From positions 6,518,184-6,582,183 of the forward strand of contig CM024168.1 in NCBI GenBank assembly GCA_013433145.1: a stretch of DNA of 64,000 bases, in the 5' to 3' direction. Shown here piece after piece: positions 53,571 through 64,000 of this stretch. The stretch's first letter is position 1; each line of letters begins with the position of its first letter. Made by a program: the position numbers and the translations under genes. The notes below the pieces were generated by a model that saw only the letters and a list, made by a program, of their open reading frames with translations, had not been told where the DNA came from and ran no database searches. The DNA is from Ascaris suum. Lineage: Eukaryota > Nematoda > Chromadorea > Rhabditida > Ascarididae.

Positions 53571-54192
53571 CTGACGACAATCCGATCTTTTTGCATTTCC
53601 CAATTCCGAATGTTTTATCTCTAATGGAGAAAAAAAACTAACGAGAAACCCAAACAGTTGAGAAACATGTCAGTGAAACTGACGCGACAGGTGCTTTTGT
53701 GGTTGCACGCTTCAGACCAATCGCCTCCTAAATTGCCAATAAACAATAATGCATTCATATTTGAACTGATTTAACTATACTTGCAAATATTTTTATGAGC
53801 ATTTCACTGTTTAATATTTCTTCGAGCAAACGCAAATGAAGACCGAACCGGCTGTAAAATGCACGCCAATTTTTATGCGCCTTAGAGAAATGTAACTTAT
53901 TTTGACAGAGATAAATTAACTCGTATGTTCGTGTAAGAAAGACATCAAGCAGTGAGGTGCACTATATGTGCCAGAAATCTCTTATAATTTAACAACATCA
54001 TTCCTCACTCATTCGAAATAACCCACCATAGTTACTTCTGCAAATACAATAAATCGATACAAAGTACCACTTCGTCGCAACATGTGGGGATTGCACAACT
54101 GCAGCTCTAACGCTGGAAGAGAACTGAAAAGGAGTGCCAACAATAACACCGCACCATGCCCCCACTCGCCATCCTGCCTCTACCACACTTAC

Positions 54193-54315
54193 AAGGAACC
54201 TCAAGACTTGACCTCTTTGTGAATTGTTACCAACAAAATGAATGAAATGATCGACCGGTTGAGATGCAGCCAACGATGCAAAGCAGGAGCGTTGCAGAGT
54301 GGCAAACAGTGAGTG
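54193..54315 (-). CDS. Possible exon with strong donor, unidentified
   Basis: About 41 open codons on the - strand ending at an excellent donor (TTCCTT|gtaagtgt). The translation includes FASLAASQPVDHFIHFVGNN. The surrounding 54000-54300 is less AT-rich than average and open on the - strand beyond the donor too. No family was recognised; it may be a repeat-derived fragment. Confidence 0.2.
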
Positions 54316-55038
54316 TTAGAGTGTGATAGAAAGATGCGAAAGATAGTCACGCAATACATGATGTTTTATGATTGCCAGACACGCACATTTAACTGTGCAA
54401 CCAACCCCTTGGCTAGCTTTTGTTAAACGATTGAACTGGTTTATTTTTTGGTCCAGTGAGTGCTCAAAGATTCGAAAGAGTCTAGTCGTTTCAGAGAAAA
54501 CTCAGTTAATTAAAATTATTCTATTCTTTCTTAATGCTATTTATTAAAAGAGCTGATTCAATCTCTTCTCAAAAAAAAACTTTAACTTCTCTCACACTTA
54601 AATCCGTTTTATTTTCCTCTTAAATTCATAGAGAGTTTAAAATATCAGATTCTTTCAGATAATTTTGTTAAAACGAATAAATAAATAGGGCACAAATCAT
54701 ATCAAATTAGATGAAGAAGGAATCACCTACTACAACAAACAAGAATTACAAGGCAATAGGCTTCAAGCTTCATAGGCATGTCTTTCGAGGATGAAAAAAG
54801 CACAAACAGGCATACTGGAAAGTGACACAAATAACGGATTTATCAACGGAATCGTGAAAAAACACCCATCACAGGAACCACAGTAAAATCGAACTGAAAA
54901 TATTTAAGGGGTACCTATGCTGACTTTAAGAGAGGCTCCGACCAAAATTGCAGCTCCACTCAACCCAGCCACCCCGCTCAGCATCGGGACGAATGCACGG
55001 AATAAGTCCTAACAGTCATAAGAAGAACAACGGTGAAT

Positions 55039-55249
55039 CGACTCATCAGCACCCAACGGGCAAGAGATGATCTCAAGCTGTAACCTTCATGCGAACGACC
55101 TGCAAGAAGTAGGGGCCGACCTGCAACGATATGGACTGACTCTCCAAGAAAGACCGCAGGAACTGATTGGATCAGAGAAGCATTGATTCGCGGCAGGTGG
55201 AGGCGATATGAAGAGACATTATTCGTAACAAATGCTCCGTTGACTGAAA

Positions 55250-55304
<55 letters not shown>
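55039..55304 (+). mobile_element. 3' end of an RTE-like non-LTR retrotransposon with (AAAT)n tail
   Basis: One frame reads RLISTQRARDDLKL, a stop codon, then RSRGRPATIWTDSPRKTAGT, WIREALIRGRW and RRYEE. This is the C-terminal GRP..RW.DD....AG..W...A.DR..W...E signature of RTE-type reverse transcriptases, with an internal deletion between the TQRA and GRP blocks. It runs into a 58-bp (AAAT)n array at 55247-55304, the kind of simple-repeat tail on which RTE elements end. The array therefore marks the 3' insertion junction. The 5' end is truncated and the copy is dead. Confidence 0.8.
55247..55304 (+). repeat. (AAAT)n microsatellite, about 14.5 units
   Basis: Uninterrupted AAAT repeats directly after the retrotransposon C-terminal coding remnant. 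It most likely arose as the element's 3' tail and expanded by slippage. Confidence 0.95.
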
Positions 55305-55691
55305 GAATATGCTGACTTATACTTTTTGTGCATATAACCAATATAAAGGTGGCCTATAAAAAGTTAAACCTGTCTTTGGAACAAAAATTTTCGGTCCACT
55401 TGCAAGGCTATCTATAGGACAATTATTACCGCAACAGGTTCTTATGCTGATACTAGGCACAAAAAACACAAACACGTACATACCACAGACAGAATAGCAC
55501 CGAAATACGTTTTGCAGGGCAAATTTTGCAAGGGTGCATAAAAATTACAAGTTATACATAAGAGGTAATTCCAAATAATCCCAAAAAATTAGGCTAGGAT
55601 AGAAAACAGTGAAAGAACACGGCAGGAAAGCTGGTACGGCGTACGCGCTTCAGGAGTTTTGTAGGTCAGAACGAACACAAGAAATATTTAA

Positions 55692-55713
55692 CCCCCCCCC
55701 CCCCCCCCCCCCC
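55692..55713. repeat. Poly-C tract (22 C)
   Basis: Twenty-two consecutive C on the + strand, the longest homopolymer in the window. Its true length is uncertain in any assembly. Confidence 0.9.
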
Positions 55714-57000
55714 GATCCTCCAATAAAAAGCGTGTTGCAACATAATCCGAAGCAAACCGGTTGTGCAAGTATATGTTGGAACTCTGTGCGTTTTTTGCTG
55801 GAGAAATTTTCCCGAAAATCAAATGTCAAAATCGCGTCAGTAAGCAAGTGTGTCTGTGTGTCTTTGTCTGCCTGTCTCCTAGTTCAATTCAACAAACCGC
55901 ATTAACTGCTACAACAAAATCTGACACGTATAATTTCCACTCGTTTGACTATTAAAAAACATTCACCTCCCCAACGATCATCTATTTTCTGCACGAGCTG
56001 TGGTCACGTTATTTAAAGTCTGCATAAAATTCGCATATGCAAGTTCGTTTCATGAGTATCCCAGCACTGCTCGGAAGGAAGTTTTGGCTGAGCATCCGTG
56101 CAGAGCATCTAGTCAGTTTGGAGGTTCAAGGGCTTTATTGCTGAGTTGCTCTCTCGCGATGTTAAAATAAAGAGAAGTAGATAGTGCAACATAAGCGAAG
56201 AGAGGATTGAAGCAGACAGAAGAGGGATGGGAGCGGTGAGATCTATGCGGCCGCGGCTTTGCGCTATAGCTTGTCCACTGATGGTAGAGATAATCGCGGC
56301 TATCAGCGTCGTTACTGAAGGTGGTCGAATTTTCTAATGAAGAAACGGAAGTGGAAATTTGAATAATGGATCCTCGGTGGGTGCAGGGCCAATGCAATGA
56401 AGTTGGAAACAATCTACCGTATTTATTTGTACAGAAGCCGAAAGGATATGGAGCTACATCTTTTCGCAGGTTCTACTCACTTTTTATTGCTTCCTTTACC
56501 TGGCAGAACCTTTTGTTATCGCGCTCTCTGATGAAATAATGACGATTGTGTACAATATGTAATACCTCTACTCTTAACCACTTTATCCTGAAACAACATA
56601 CGCGCCATTCAATATTCCGCTATTTTCTTTGAATCTTTGAAATGTTTCAATATCGTTCATATGCGCGTAACCAGTATTTATTTGTTTAATATAATTCCTC
56701 CCATCACATTTTTCCCCACTTTCCTTTTCGATAGTTTTATTCATCAACGAAGTGCAGGTATCTGGTGCTTTGCCTTAACTAGATCGCTTTTCAAGAGCAG
56801 CGGGGAAAATTTATATTCTTTTATAATCAATGCAGCGATGTACACTTGTCGTCCCTATTTATTAATCTCTGCGTAGAATTTTCTTCTTATGAATTCCCCA
56901 ATGCTGCTTTATCAATTTCCATTCATCATAATTGAACCTTAACAAGGTTATCAACGCCAAATAGGTTTTTTTCTCCATTATCGTGTCTCTAATCAATCAG

Positions 57001-60000
57001 CGAAAAGGCAAAATTGAGAAAGTGCATCAGTAAACTAGTCAGAGAAGAGAGTGCAGATAATAGACTTCAACGAGAGATGAATGATCACAGACGACACGGC
57101 GCACTTGCGAGGGAGCATCTCACCCCCAACTCATTTTGGATTGCGGTAGGAAATTGCGAGTTGTCTGATGATGCATTAGTGATTTTTTCATTGTTAGCAT
57201 TATACAAACGGTTACTGTATGTAGGCAGTTCAGCTGCTTTTGTGCTAACCTCGTTGACGCGACCTTCGATTTATTTCGCTTACATTTGAGCAACTATAAG
57301 ATAAAAATAGTTCTCGTTGGAAATTTTCCTTTATTCGTTGGTTAATTGATGCACCAAGCGGGAAGGAATGATTAGCCGAGTGCTACAATTGATGACGTTT
57401 TACAATAGCTGTCTTCGGTATTTTCTGAAAAGAAATTATGCTTCAGCTTACCTGTCTTCAGAAAAGACTGGATAAATATAAAATATAACGTTGTGGAATT
57501 TCCCCGACGCACACAAATACATGATGTTCATTTTATTTTAGAACGCGAGTCCCCCGAAATTGCTCGCCTTTTATTGAAAAAGATTTTTTCTCGGTTGACG
57601 TTGTTCTTCTGAGGAAAATGTCAGTCTGGAAGATCGCATTCTCTAAAATATTTGTTTTTTTTGGGAAGCAATATTCTTCACTTGCCTTCAAGGGGTCACT
57701 GGTGCAAGAGTTTGTGCTTGTTCTTTGATGACCGATGTTGACGCCTTTATTGGCTTTTTACAAAACAATTTCCCTTTATTTCGGAAAAGATTTCTTGGTG
57801 TCAGCAAAAAATCTTTTGGCTCTTAACCAGCGAAATTGCCATAGAAAAATTCTCGGCAAGCATCTCATTTTCATTCAAATCCAATCACTCATTTTCAAAA
57901 TGTGTAATCTTTTCTTAGTGCAGCGCCAACGGCAATAAAAGTCCTCGTCAATTTTGAGATGCATTTGTTTTTGATTGGTTTTTTCAATTCCCAACCGTTG
58001 CTTAAGGTCAGATATACATTCGTGTGTGATGCCTAATGAGCCATTGTTATTGTAAGACAATGCACCCAAAAAATGAGCAAAAAATTGACTGTTCATTTTC
58101 TAGTGGCACAATATGGCAAAAATTGTAAACTTCCGTGAAATTCCCATTAAATAATCACGAGAGTTCAAAGAAATTTCTATCACATAGCGTTCAATATCAG
58201 TGCTCTGAATTTATTCGAAATCTGTGAGGTCGTTTTGAACAATTTTTTGCTCCCCGCCAGTATGTACACACTATATATTAGTGGATGAAATCGTCATCGA
58301 CGAAGAAAAATTTATTATTTTTCGCGGTGTATACTTCAGTGCAAAAATTCTTTCAACTTTGTGTCAGGAATGCATCGTTCATTAATTTCTATTATGTCTT
58401 GTTAAGCAATAAGAAATTATCATATTCCATTAACCGTTTCGTTAATCGGTAATATGCCATACACTCAGCGGAGGGATTGGAGGAAGGGATTGCTGATGGC
58501 AATTACTTAGCGGATATATTCGTCAGTGATTACACCGCCATCCCGTCCCCTTTTTTCCATTTTATAAAATTATTCATTACTTCCGACAACAATTGATTAT
58601 TTCTTTACATTATGGCCTAACAACAGCAGATGAGATGCATTCAAATCATATTTTAATGCTGTGATTGAATAATTGCTCGAACCACACTGAAGAATAAGCA
58701 TATACTATCGGATGCTTAATTAACGTTAATTAATTTTCGAGTTTAATCGTTTTCCTTCGCAATCCGACTTGCCAATCGCAGACCATTGTTTGTCACTCCG
58801 AATTTTGCGTTGCGCATTTTATTTTGTCATTTATGATCTACACTAGGCAAATGCTGCATAAATGATTTGTCCATTCTTCGAGAATTTTCTCGAAGTTTTT
58901 GAAGTTTTGTCGAATCAAGTTTCCTTTATCAAGTTCTTTGCTACCATTTATTATTTTAATGATTTATCATTGTCATTACTAGTTTGTTATTAAAATTTTT
59001 AAAGAGACTAAGTTTTCTTTTGCCTGCTTCTTATTCATAAGCATTCTTTACAGATTTCGGTAATTATTCAAAGCTTATAGTTCCTCTCTTTTTTGCAATC
59101 AACTTATGCAAAAATGACCCAAGTCCGCAGAAAGCATTCAGCACGACGTCGGAATGTGCTGCATTATTACATTTACTTATCACTCCTAATAGTTACAATG
59201 AGCTATAATTTAATTACGTCCCCCATCCGCATTTTATGAGATGACAACAACCGTATTCGACACTCACTTAAGTTTTTATGAATTTTAAACTGCAAACTTC
59301 ATTGACTGGGAAATGAGCAGTAATACAGTTATTATTTTAATCGAATCCAAAAATATCGAGTTTTGGTTTTCGCTTTAGTGCTTAAGTTGCTAGCTGTTGC
59401 ATATCGCAACGACAGAACGTACAAAAGCACAATTCGATACTAAAATGATGTGATGAAATAAAGCGTGTAATCTATGCGTAGATGAAGTCCCAATTCTCTA
59501 ATAACGATTGGTATTTTTTGCTCAGCATATGAGATTGTTTTTTGCGATGTTTGGCTGCTTAGGAATCAATATGAATGAATATGTGAGTGTGCTCGGAGGA
59601 GGTGCTTTAACGCTATCGGCAAGCGTTGAGAGCCATCAACTGTCATCACCAACGTTCATCAACCCACCGCTTTCCACTCTCATTTCCTACTAATCTCTCC
59701 ACGAACTCAATTTCAGCCTTCATTTCAATTAATCTTAATTTAGTAGCATTTTTTGACGGACTATTTAATTAATTTAATCATAGAATTCTCTTTTGGTCAT
59801 CAGCGAAGGTATTCTCTTCTTTTGGGGACAGTGACCGCTATTTTTGGCACCGCCACCATAACACTGAAATCAATTCCTCAACCAAGTTCAATCTCTTTTT
59901 CATCTCCATCGTATTTCGGCATTTTTCTCATTGCAACGAGAGCTTTGCTAATTATGCAAAAATGCTTCATGACAAAGTGATATCGTTTCGAATGTATGCC

Positions 60001-60576
60001 TTTCGTCTTTCTATCCACTTATATGATAATTCTAAGCTGCAAATAAAAAAATGAAATTACACCACTCGATACCTTCTCGACGAGTTGTCTGCTCTTCTAT
60101 TGCCATAAAAATGCTTTGCGTGCAGTCGATGAGCGATTCCTTCGTTTGTTGGTTCACGTCGCATTGCGTTTGTGATTTTCTAAATGTAATGCTATTGGGA
60201 AGATATGAATTTTTAATTGTATTTGCTCTCACTTGTCTTTACTTTAAACTAGCTATTTCCCAGAGGGAGAAGCATTGAGAGCCGATATATTCTCAATTTC
60301 AGTGCAAAGTGCCCCTTCGTAACTGTCAAAGATTTAATTTTTAATCAACGCCCAACTTGGAAAACCTTCAATCAGGAATCGGTTGTCGCCCTCTTCAAGC
60401 ATGACGTGCAAACAGGGATAACCGCATTAGAAGGCCGAGCAAGCCAAATTTATAAGGAGGCATGTCTGCGCATATGGCTCTGCCGGAAAAAAAAAAGCGA
60501 AGTGTATTGTAGTGCAAAAGAGGTACAAGGTCGTCATTTGTGCGCTAAATACAATTACTACTGTCATATATGTTAA
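57001..60576 (+). CDS. Candidate four-exon gene 3' part, unidentified
   Basis: Four open stretches with splice signals join in compatible phases: 57001-57145 (acceptor caatcag, donor GCG|gtagga), 59526-59582 (acceptor ttttttgctcag, donor TAT|gtgagt), 59804-59976 (acceptor catcag, donor AAA|gtgata) and 60303-60576 (acceptor caatttcag, to TAA). The first is basic and helical-looking (KLVREESADNRLQREMNDHR). The second and third are hydrophobic and could be membrane segments. The last is the most protein-like, with FNQRPTWKTFNQESVVALFK and GITALEGRASQIYKEACLR, then a Lys run over ten A. I recognise no family. The donor of exon three is weak and upstream exons are not found, so the chain may be partly wrong. 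Confidence 0.3.
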
Positions 60577-61173
60577 TCACTTTTTCGTTCTATGTCATGC
60601 GCTTGAGGGAGAGAGAGAGTTCTCCCCTCCTCCCATCGTTATTTTGTGATGGAACGTGACGAAGGGAGTGGGCATATTCATAAAAGAGTGCTGTGAAAGC
60701 TCATTAGAACGTTAAATTTCTGTGCTTAGTTTGAAATTTATTGAAAGGTAGACGAAATTCTGAATCAAGCCACCAGAAGAACTCTTTTATATCGCTTTCA
60801 CGTGGAATTTATTCCACCTCTTTCTACCTTACCTCTTATGCTTATTTCAGTCTCCCCAGTAATTTTCGTTTGCTCCGATATTAGGTGTCTATATTAAAAG
60901 TACTGTTCCTATGTCTATATATATACACCCGCTCAGTTATCCAGACAGTAACCGCAATGCTGTCTTGCATTACAGCTTTGTGCAAACAGTGAATTATTTT
61001 GAATAGCGTATAACACATACATATGCTATGAGTTTTGGAGGTTTTTGTTCGAGCAAAACATTGGATAATAATAATATCTATTTATTTCACTAAAAAGTGA
61101 TCAATTGAATTCGATCGAAAATGACCACCTTGACGATAATACATGAGTGAAAGAGCGACTATCGGTTTGTCGG

Positions 61174-61434
61174 TTAGCAAAGCATTCGCTCGGATGCACA
61201 ATTTTTCTTTTGCTCAATTATGTCCACAATAATCCCTCCGACGTTTGCTCGCATTTCTCTAGCTTTTATGCTATCGTGCATTACTGAAGTTGCACACGGA
61301 AGATTCTCTTTTATAACCGTTCTAACATAGTAGGGCAACTCGTTGAATTCATCGCCTACGGATTCAACTACACCACTCGGGTAACACTTCACGTTGCCCC
61401 TTATGTTTATGTCACTATGCCCAATAATTTTTGT
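61174..61434 (-). CDS. Open frame with coding-like composition, unidentified
   Basis: Eighty-six codons open to a TAA on the - strand. The translation is balanced, with few low-complexity features, unlike most chance frames here: for example CYPSGVVESVGDEFNELPYY and ANVGGIIVDIIEQKK. A Met lies at 61390-61392. No family was recognised and no convincing acceptor is seen upstream. It could be a small single-exon gene, the last exon of a gene, or a remnant. Confidence 0.3.
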   Translation of the reverse strand, partial: TKIIGHSDINIRGNVKCYPSGVVESVGDEFNELPYYVRTVIKENLPCATSVMHDSIKAREMRANVGGIIVDIIEQKKNCASERMLC

Positions 61435-61452
61435 TTACTCCAAACAGGTAAA

Positions 61453-61492
61453 TAGTTAATGCTTAATTCAGTTAGTTAATGCTTAATTCAGT
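61453..61492. repeat. Exact 20-bp tandem duplication
   Basis: TAGTTAATGCTTAATTCAGT occurs twice, head to tail, without a mismatch. It looks recent, or was produced by replication slippage. Confidence 0.95.
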
Positions 61493-64000
61493 TGAATATT
61501 GAGTAGCATTGAATAAAATTTGGCATTATAAATAATATTAAACGAAATTTTCCTTTCGCAGAAGTAACTTCAGCTCTTCAATTTGCTTTCGTATTCGGCT
61601 AAGTTTGTTCAAATGATTGAGTTTTGTCGATGGGGAAATTTTCAAGTAGTTCACGTTCGTTCGTATCCGTTGTGTTGTTCCGTGCTCATATCGAGCAACC
61701 ATAATGTGCTAAAAAACGGGTGGGTTACGCATTTTAATCGAGCAGCATTCTGAAGAAAATTTAAACTTGAAATGGACTTGAATTGAACTGATTAGAACTG
61801 AATTACTTATTTATCGCGAAAACGCTTATGTGCACTTCATATAAATCAAAGACAGACAACACAGCCAATGATAAATCACTGTTTGCAGATTATCAAACGC
61901 GTTTATCGGTTATGTGATTTCTAATGGTCTTAAATCGCAATTCGTCAGGTGCTATTTGAATAAACCGTTGCTTGGTTCTTCTGACTCCTATTTGACTCAA
62001 TTTCTTTTGATCATAACAGTGATCGGCCTTTTGTTTACCTATTATTCATTTGAAGTTCGGTTACGAAATTTTGCTTTCAGAAGGCACCTCAGGTAACTAC
62101 TACTGCTATCTAGTAAAGTACTGCTTGCTTTTACTTGGAACTTATCGTCAGCTAATTTTTCTTTCTCATCCCATTCAGCACAATTGTAAAATGAGTAGAT
62201 ATGATCGCATTTGCCTAAGTTTGTGGAATATTAACACTGCATTAACATTGCATAATTCTTGCATCTTTCGCTGTCGCAACTTCCGTTATCTGCTATAAAA
62301 TTTTGGTCATCAAGGTAAGCATTCAATGAGAACGTGAGCAGTGCCAGGTTGCAAGTTCGAATGCATTGTTTCGAGGTTATAGAAGAGCCCGAAGCAGCGA
62401 GACGAAACGTTTTCGAATGTGTGTGGAAAGTTATATTTCCGTCGTTATTATCTCTAGGCTTTAGTTTTTTCTGAGAATTCAGCTTTCAAACTGCTACTTA
62501 ATGAAGTGATATTCAACTAGTTGTTGTCTTGTGCCAAACTTTGCAGCTATTTTTTCGATTGATTGGGTTTCATTTAAGGATCAATCAAGAATTCCTTAAC
62601 ATGTCTCAGGTGACTGTGTATCATCCATCTTGTGAATTTTATTTGGCTGACATAAGTGTAAGAGCCGAACATCATCAACAAATTGCATTGCCTCCCATGT
62701 TGAGTGCTTTCAAACTGGATGTAAAGAATGCAAACATTGACAGCAGAGGCATGCCACTTATCGTATTTCAACAGATGCTTCAGTGTTAAGTTGGGGTTGA
62801 GTTCGTCAGTGAGTTTCTGTCATAGCAGTTTTGGGATGAACATTTCATAAGCCTTAGTAGTACCAAACAGAGCATGACACGCACCTTTGTGAACGTCAAT
62901 GTCGCTGTAACTGAAATCGCTATTCTCATAATAAGGCTGTGATAACAAAATGGACCCCCATAAAAGTCTTGTTGAAAGTCGAGTAGTCTAATGTCAACGG
63001 TTCACTGAAATGATCGAGAACAGGTTGCTCGAAAAACTTGAACAAGTTAGGCTAAACTGTCACTAATACACACCTCAACAGATCTGCTTTACTTGCCTTT
63101 ATAAACTGTAACTGTCGTTTTGCCGGATATTTGTAGCGATGCTTTTAGCGATAATCCAGCTAAAAAGTAATCAGAGTTTTGGAACGAGGGTGAGTTTTGG
63201 TCGTGAGCAGTAATATAATGGGGGCTGGGTGATGTGTTCGAGCTGAGACGAGGTAGACATTTATACATATGATCAAAAGTAAACTCTCCCTCAATTTGGA
63301 GCTTCCATAATTTCAGTTGTACTCAGTGCATAGTGGGCGATCAGTTACTGACTAGAGCTTTGGAGCTACCAAGTAAAAGGACACTTAATAATCCTTTCAA
63401 AAACTTCGATATGTTTCCAGTCTTTGGTCCTTGCTGACTTGTAGCACGTCTGTGTTATTATGATGATAATTTCTCAACAAGATTTCAACAAAATTACAGA
63501 AACTGGAAGATGTGTTTTACTTCTAGTAGTTTATTCCTCTTATCCAAGCGATTATTTCTGATGGGAATTTCTCGCTTTTACTCATTTTGTTTGTTAGAAA
63601 CGAGACTGGGCGGAGGAGATTAAGGGGTGTCGGTAGCACCGTAAGCTTCCAATAAGTTTCATTTGCTGCGTCCTCAATATTGCACTAAATTTTGCACTAT
63701 ATTCACTTCAGTTAATCAATTCTAATTTTCGAGTGAGTTTTTCCAAAATTGGGTTCGCGGAAATTACGGCGACAGTAGGAAATGAGTGTTTCATCGCTGC
63801 ATTTTTTCCTGATTTAAGAGCGTGAAGTTTGCAGTATCCAGCGAAATGATCACTGAAGCATAACGTCACCACTCGAGATGTTACTTAAAAAAGAGTGGCT
63901 CATATCCGCTATGCGCTCAAGTGAACTAGGTTCTCTGCGGTGTTTCTCTAGTTTTCAAAGGGAGGAGAAGCCATCATCTTGGCCTTCATTAATTTCTTCT
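61493..64000. other. Right edge without a recognised gene
   Basis: AT-rich sequence with short open frames, for example 61914-62096 and 62529-62789 on the + strand. The latter contains a mixed polar stretch but no motif or clear splice context. Nothing firm can be said. Confidence 0.4.

Noticed and set aside
56113..56412. 99-codon Ser-rich frame on the - strand as a terminal exon
   Set aside because: A second frame over the same bases is equally open after the same acceptor, and neither shows a domain.
62345..62385. B-box-like GCAAGTTCGAATGC as a tRNA gene
   Set aside because: No T-stem pairing, A-box or cloverleaf can be formed around it.

Overview
The window is AT-rich animal nuclear DNA with spliced genes, (T)nCAG-type splice acceptors, introns of about 0.3-1.8 kb and decayed non-LTR retrotransposons. 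The protein families, the short pyrimidine-rich acceptors and the style of the retroelement remnants suggest a nematode, plausibly a clade V (strongylid-like) parasite. That placement is inference; no rRNA or mitochondrial marker is present to settle it.

Two host genes are clear, both on the + strand. At the left edge lie the last two exons of a receptor-regulated Smad of the SMAD2/3 (activin/TGF-beta) type: the MH2 domain, the L3 loop and an SxS tail, stopping at 1376. From 22466 to 32135 lies a complete SLC41 (MgtE-type) Mg2+ transporter that I can assemble into 12 phase-consistent exons (about 512 aa), including one 33-nt micro-exon. About 21 kb without a confidently recognised gene separates them. 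It holds homopolymer tracts, a 12-bp tandem repeat and a GC-rich, GT-rich repeat island at about 16.8-17.5 kb.

The right half (32-64 kb) is gene-poor and repeat-rich. Its most structured part is 41807-45067, about 3.3 kb bounded by two diverged inverted arms of about 260 bp. Inside are a pseudogenised reverse transcriptase (+ strand), an OTU-protease-like reading frame (- strand) and an unidentified, relatively GC-rich open stretch. A second retrotransposon 3' end with an (AAAT)n tail lies at 55039-55304, and a tRNA-like/SINE-like remnant lies at 46457-46570 on the - strand.

Several open, splice-flanked stretches between 35 and 61.5 kb may be exons of unrecognised genes. The best is a four-exon, phase-compatible chain on the + strand at 57001-60576, and a frame on the - strand at 61174-61434 also reads like coding sequence. 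They are listed with low confidence because no family could be assigned. No CRISPR array, rRNA or convincing functional tRNA was seen.
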